Source of the DNA: Rubricella sp038526735
GTDB taxonomy: Bacteria; Pseudomonadota; Alphaproteobacteria; Rhodobacterales; Rhodobacteraceae
Reading direction: 5' to 3'
NCBI GenBank assembly: GCA_038526735.1
Contig: JBCBGM010000007.1
Span: 1 to 64,000 of the forward strand
DNA: 64,000 nt
Position numbers and translations under genes: made by a program
Shown: positions 59,856 to 64,000 of the stretch, piece by piece
Layout: every line of letters begins with the position of its first letter
Position numbering within the stretch: position 1 is the stretch's first letter
The notes under the pieces: generated by a model
Seen by the model: only the letters and a program-made list of their open reading frames with translations
Told to the model about the DNA's origin: nothing
The model's database searches: none

Positions 59856-62630
59856 ATGTCGGCCGATGATCTGCCCCTTTTGGCGGAGACGCTGAGCGAG
59901 GTTGTGCTCCCGCAGCGCGCCGATCTGATGGCTGCTATCACGGCAGAGGTCTCTGGCGCGGCGAAAGACCAAGTGCGCCAGCCGGTTGTGCAAGTGCTGG
60001 AAGAGGCGTTGGCGAAGGGTCGCGCGGATATCGCGGCCGCGCTTGATGCCTCGCCGTTGGCGGGCAATGCGGCGGCGCGCGCCTATAGCACTCTGACAGA
60101 GACGATTGTTGCCACGGCCCTTGATGCCGCGTGGGAGATTTTACACCCGCTGCCCGTGCCAACGCAAGGGGAGCGGCTGTCTGTTCTCGCAGTGGGCGGG
60201 TTCGGGCGCGGGGAGATGGCGCCGTTCTCTGACGTCGATCTTCTGTTTCTCACCCCCTACAAGCAGACCCCCTGGAGTGAGAGCCTGATCGAGACGGTGC
60301 TCTACATCCTGTGGGATTTGAAGCTGAAGGTCGGCCAGTCGGTGCGCACGGTGGATGACTGCCTGCGCCTCGGGCAGGAAGACATCACCATCCGCACCGC
60401 CATGCTGGAGCGTCGCTTGATGTGGGGGGACGAGGCGCTTGCGGCGGAGCTAGATACGCGACTTTGGGAAGACCTCTTTCGCAAGACCGGGCCAGAGTTT
60501 GTGGAGGCGAAGCTCGCCGAGCGCGACACCCGCCACCGCCGCCAAGGGGGCTCGCGCTATCTGGTGGAGCCGAACATCAAAGAGGGTAAGGGCGGGTTGC
60601 GCGACCTGCAAACGCTCTACTGGCTCGGCAAATATCTCTACAACGTGGACACGCCCGAGGCGCTGGTTGAGGCGGGGCTCTTCGATGACGAGGAGCAGAG
60701 CGTCTTTGCCGATGCAGAGAATTTTCTGTGGTCCGTGCGCAGCCATTTGCACCGGGTCGCCGAGCGGCCCGTAGAGCAGTTGACCTTTGACATGCAGGTT
60801 GAGGTCGCGCGGATCATGGGTTTTGACGACGGTGGCGGTCAGATGGGCGTGGAGCGGTTCATGCAGACCTACTTCCGCCATGCGCGGGCGGTGGGCGAGC
60901 TGTCTCGCATCTTCCTCGTGGGGTTGGAGCAGCGGCATTTGAAGGCGACTCCCACTCTGGCGGGGCGGCTGAAGGGGCTTTTCAGGGCGAGCACACCCTC
61001 CACCTCGGCCGGGTTTCAGGTGCGCGATGGGCGGCTGACGATCGAGGATCAAGGCGCATTTCTGGCTGATCCGGTGAACCTGTTGCGCCTGTTTGAAGAG
61101 GGGCTGGCGACGGGGTTGCTCCTGCACCCCGATGCGCTGCGCATGGCCACGCGCAACCTTGATCTGATGACCGATGAGGTGCGGGTCGATCCGACGGCGA
61201 ACGCGATTTTCCTCGACATGCTCACCACCTCTGGTGACCCGGAGCGGGCCCTGCGGCGGATGAACGAGACCGGGGTTTTAGGCGCTTTTATCCCCGAGTT
61301 TGAGAACATCGTCGCGATGATGCAGTACAATATGTACCATCACTACACCGTCGATGAGCACACGATCTCCTGCATCTCGATCCTCAACCGGATTGAGCAG
61401 GGCGACCTGATCGAGGATTTGCCGGTGGCCTCTGGCATCCTGAAAGAGGGCGTGAACCGGCGGGTGCTTTATGTGGCGCTGCTCTTGCATGACATCGCCA
61501 AAGGGCGGCCTGAGGACCATTCGATCCTGGGCGCAGAAATGGCCGCCAAGATCGCCCCCCGCTTTGGGCTGACACCTGAGGAATGCGACCTCGTGCAATG
61601 GCTTGTGCGCCATCACCTGCTGATGTCTGACGTCGCGCAAAAGAGAGACATCGCCGACCCGCGCACTGCGCAGGACTTTGCGAACACTGTGGCACGGCTT
61701 GATCGGTTGAAGCTGCTGCTGGTGCTTACGGTCTGCGATATCATGGGCGTTGGCCCCGGCACCTGGAACAACTGGAAAGCGGTGCTCTTGCGGCAGCTCT
61801 ACCGCGCCACCCGCGAGGTGCTCACCGGCGGCATCGATGTGCTTGAGCGGGATCGGCGTGTCAGCGACGCGAAAGAGACGCTGCGCGACAGCCTCTCTGA
61901 CCTGCCTGCTTCCGTGATGGAGGCTGAGATTGCCCGGCATTATCCGCCCTATTGGGTTGGCCTCTCAAACCACACCCATGAGATGGTCGCGCGCATGGTG
62001 CCCGGCCTCTCTGCCGATGACCTGCAGTCGCAATACACCGAAGATACCGACCGCGCCGCGACCCAAGCCACCTTTGTGACCTATGACCATCCGGGGATTT
62101 TCAGCCGAGTGGCGGGGGCGCTGGCACTGGTGGGGGCGAATGTGCGTGATGCCCGCAGCTACACCACCTCCGACGGCATCGCGGTGTCGGTCTTTTGGGT
62201 GCAGGATGCTGACGGGAGCCCCTACGAAAAATCCCGCATCTCGCGCCTCGCCAAGACGGTGAACAAGACCCTACGCGGCGAGGTTGTGGCCCGCGATGCG
62301 CTGGCGCCGAAAGACAAGATGAAGCGCCGAGAGCGCGAGTTTGTGGTGCCGACGGAGATCACCTTCGACAACACGGGCTCTGACCTCTTCACGATCATCG
62401 AAGTGGACACTCGCGACCGGCCGGGCCTGTTGCATGACCTCACCCGCGCGCTGGCGGGGGCCAATGTCTCTATCGTCTCGGCGATTATCGCAACCTACGG
62501 TGAGCAAGCGGTCGATACCTTCTACGTCAAAGACCTATTCGGGATGAAGCTGCACAGCGAAACCAAGCGCGGGACTGTTGAACGTGCCTTGCGCAACGCT
62601 GTGATGCGGCGCCCGGAAGGCACAGAGTAA
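59856..62630 (+). CDS. glnD: [Protein-PII] uridylyltransferase / uridylyl-removing enzyme
   Basis: 924-residue nitrogen sensor that uridylylates PII when glutamine is low and reverses it when high. Nucleotidyltransferase domain with VGGFGRGEMAPFSDVDLLFL (~111-130), HD domain LLLHDIAKGRPEDHS (~540), and two C-terminal ACT domains (ATFVTYDHPGIFSRVAGAL and IIEVDTRDRPGLLHDLTRAL). All catalytic motifs are present. It starts 3 bases after the lipoprotein stop and abuts murJ. Confidence 0.97.
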   Translation: MSADDLPLLAETLSEVVLPQRADLMAAITAEVSGAAKDQVRQPVVQVLEEALAKGRADIAAALDASPLAGNAAARAYSTLTETIVATALDAAWEILHPLPVPTQGERLSVLAVGGFGRGEMAPFSDVDLLFLTPYKQTPWSESLIETVLYILWDLKLKVGQSVRTVDDCLRLGQEDITIRTAMLERRLMWGDEALAAELDTRLWEDLFRKTGPEFVEAKLAERDTRHRRQGGSRYLVEPNIKEGKGGLRDLQTLYWLGKYLYNVDTPEALVEAGLFDDEEQSVFADAENFLWSVRSHLHRVAERPVEQLTFDMQVEVARIMGFDDGGGQMGVERFMQTYFRHARAVGELSRIFLVGLEQRHLKATPTLAGRLKGLFRASTPSTSAGFQVRDGRLTIEDQGAFLADPVNLLRLFEEGLATGLLLHPDALRMATRNLDLMTDEVRVDPTANAIFLDMLTTSGDPERALRRMNETGVLGAFIPEFENIVAMMQYNMYHHYTVDEHTISCISILNRIEQGDLIEDLPVASGILKEGVNRRVLYVALLLHDIAKGRPEDHSILGAEMAAKIAPRFGLTPEECDLVQWLVRHHLLMSDVAQKRDIADPRTAQDFANTVARLDRLKLLLVLTVCDIMGVGPGTWNNWKAVLLRQLYRATREVLTGGIDVLERDRRVSDAKETLRDSLSDLPASVMEAEIARHYPPYWVGLSNHTHEMVARMVPGLSADDLQSQYTEDTDRAATQATFVTYDHPGIFSRVAGALALVGANVRDARSYTTSDGIAVSVFWVQDADGSPYEKSRISRLAKTVNKTLRGEVVARDALAPKDKMKRREREFVVPTEITFDNTGSDLFTIIEVDTRDRPGLLHDLTRALAGANVSIVSAIIATYGEQAVDTFYVKDLFGMKLHSETKRGTVERALRNAVMRRPEGTE

Positions 62631-64000
62631 GTGCGCCCCATCCGGCTGATCTCGGGCTTTCTGACAGTCGGGGCATGGACGTTTCTGAGCCGAATTCTTG
62701 GGTTTGCGCGAGATCTGATCATCGCGGCCTCCCTCGGTTCTGGGCCTGTTGCGCAGGCGTTTTTGATGGCGTTTGCCCTGCCGAACATGTTCCGACGGTT
62801 CTTTGCAGAAGGGGCGTTTAACACAGCCTTTGTGCCGCTCTTCTCAAAGAAACTGGAGGCAGAGGAGGGGGCTGCGGAGTTTGCGCGGGATGCCTTCTCA
62901 GCGCTCGCAAGCGTTTTGATTGTGGTCACGCTGATTGCCCAACTCGCGATGCCGCTCTTGGTCTATGCCATTGCCAGCGGTTTTGCCGGAGATGCGCGGT
63001 TTGACTTGACCGTCCTCTATGGGCGGATCGTTTTTGGGTATATTTTGCTGATCTCTCTGGCCGCCTTGCTCTCTGGCGTTTTGAACGCAACGGGGCGGTT
63101 TCTCGCTGCCGCTGCCGCGCCCGCGCTTTTGAACGTGGTTTTGATTGCGGCGCTTGTGATGAGTGGTGGCGATGATGAGATAACCGGACTGTGGCTTTCT
63201 TGGGGAGCCCTGCTGGGCGGGGTCGCGCAGTTGGGGGTTGTCTGGTGGGCGGCGGCGCGGGCTGGGTTTCGGGTGATCCCGCGCATCCCGGTGCTCACGC
63301 CCGATCTTAAACGCCTTGCGGTGATTGCCTTTCCGGCGGCCCTCGCGGGGGGTGTCATGCAGGTCAACCTGCTTGTGGGCCGTCAGGTTGCCAGCTTTTT
63401 TGACGGTGCTGTGGTGTGGCTGAACCTGGCCGACAGGCTCTATCAACTGCCGCTGGGCGTGGTTGGGATTGCGATTGGCGTGGTGCTCTTGCCGGACCTC
63501 TCGCGCAGGCTCACCGCTGGAGATACCGAGGGCAGTCGCAACGCCGCGAACAGGGCAGCCGAGTTTGCGCTGGTGTTGTCGCTGCCCGCCACAATCGCAC
63601 TGATGGTGATTGCCCAGCCCCTTGCACATGTCCTTTTCGAGCGCGGCGCCTTTACCGCAGCAGACACCGCCGCGACAGCGCTGGCAATTGCGGTCTATGG
63701 GGCGGGCCTTCCGGCGTTTGTGTTGCTCAAAGTTGTCCAGCCGCTGTTTTTCGCACGCGAAGACACCAAGACGCCGTTCCGCATGGCGCTTTGGGCAATG
63801 GCGGTGAACGCGGTCGTGGCCGTTGCCGGAGCGCCGCTCGTTGGGTTCATCGCGGCAGCACTCGGGACGACGCTGGCGGCCTGGGTGAACCTCGCGCTGC
63901 TCTGGGCACGCGCCCGAAGCCTCGGCCCCGCCGTGCAGCCGGACTCGCGGCTGATCCGAAGCGCACCTCGGGTTGTGCTGAGCAGCCTGATCATGGGCAG
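62631..64000 (+). CDS. murJ: Lipid II flippase MurJ, partial (continues past window end)
   Basis: Moves lipid II across the inner membrane for peptidoglycan synthesis. The frame opens with GTG directly after the glnD stop and stays open to the window end (about 456 residues seen of ~510). MurJ hallmarks: SRILGFARDLIIAASLG (~21-37), PNMFRRFFAEGAFNTAFVPLF (~53-73) and multiple membrane helices. The glnD-murJ order is common in Rhodobacterales. Confidence 0.95.
   Translation, partial: MRPIRLISGFLTVGAWTFLSRILGFARDLIIAASLGSGPVAQAFLMAFALPNMFRRFFAEGAFNTAFVPLFSKKLEAEEGAAEFARDAFSALASVLIVVTLIAQLAMPLLVYAIASGFAGDARFDLTVLYGRIVFGYILLISLAALLSGVLNATGRFLAAAAAPALLNVVLIAALVMSGGDDEITGLWLSWGALLGGVAQLGVVWWAAARAGFRVIPRIPVLTPDLKRLAVIAFPAALAGGVMQVNLLVGRQVASFFDGAVVWLNLADRLYQLPLGVVGIAIGVVLLPDLSRRLTAGDTEGSRNAANRAAEFALVLSLPATIALMVIAQPLAHVLFERGAFTAADTAATALAIAVYGAGLPAFVLLKVVQPLFFAREDTKTPFRMALWAMAVNAVVAVAGAPLVGFIAAALGTTLAAWVNLALLWARARSLGPAVQPDSRLIRSAPRVVLSSLIMG

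Overview
The window reads as chromosomal DNA from a GC-rich, marine-type alphaproteobacterium of the order Rhodobacterales (Roseobacter group or a close relative). The support is a bacteriochlorophyll/spheroidene gene block (crtA, crtI, crtB, tspO, bchI, bchD, bchO) with a PpsR/CrtJ-type operator, the neighbourhoods secA/ppiC/argJ/mutT, rimP/nusA/ylxR/infB and rsmI/yraN/gshB/glnD/murJ, and several family members typical of this group (Core-2/I-branching glycosyltransferase, RTX protein, a 40-residue conserved-looking mini-protein). The species cannot be named from the sequence alone.

Layout. 1-9.2 kb: the C-terminal part of a Cu+ P-type ATPase, a methyltransferase, a COG0523/CobW zinc GTPase behind a clear Zur-box-like palindrome, and a TetR regulator divergent from an RND efflux pair with a palindromic operator between them. 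9.2-16.3 kb: a 0.5-kb non-coding stretch holding a dispersed inverted-repeat element and a decayed copy of the secA 3' end, then a CPT-like kinase, secA, ppiC, argJ, mutT and a 40-aa mini-gene. 16.3-28.4 kb: housekeeping genes (hemH, comF, grxC, nitrilase, MarR, ubiG, pip, OmpA lipoprotein, pyrE, pyrC), a stand-alone secreted Cache-like sensor domain protein and a creatinase. 28.5-38.7 kb: the accessory part. It holds a DMT transporter, an AT-rich cassette of two unrecognised membrane-protein genes, a sulfotransferase, two glycosyltransferase-type genes, an RTX protein, an outer-membrane protein gene whose signal peptide looks frameshifted, tRNA-Arg(CCG) and a frameshifted methyltransferase. 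38.7-44.6 kb: a second copy of the inverted-repeat element and the rimP-nusA-ylxR-infB operon. 44.6-53.3 kb: a GH43 lipoprotein followed by the photosynthesis sub-cluster. 53.3-64 kb: comM-like ATPase, HSL esterase, gshB, BON lipoprotein, yraN, rsmI, an LpoA-like lipoprotein, glnD and the start of murJ.

How genes work together. crtB and crtI make the linear carotene, crtA oxidises spheroidene, bchI and bchD (with BchH, not in the window) insert Mg2+ into protoporphyrin IX, and tspO tunes pigment gene expression in relatives. A PpsR-type site between crtI and crtA can control both arms. hemH, which takes the same protoporphyrin to haem, lies 30 kb away. The pump genes at 4.8-9.2 kb appear to be controlled by their divergent TetR protein. 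The CobW protein appears to be a zinc-limitation gene.

The most unusual material is the AT-rich two-gene membrane cassette (29.5-31.1 kb), the two copies of the 170-176 bp inverted-repeat element, the duplicated secA tail bracketing an inserted kinase gene, and the two apparent frameshifts. No CRISPR array, insertion sequence or prophage was seen.
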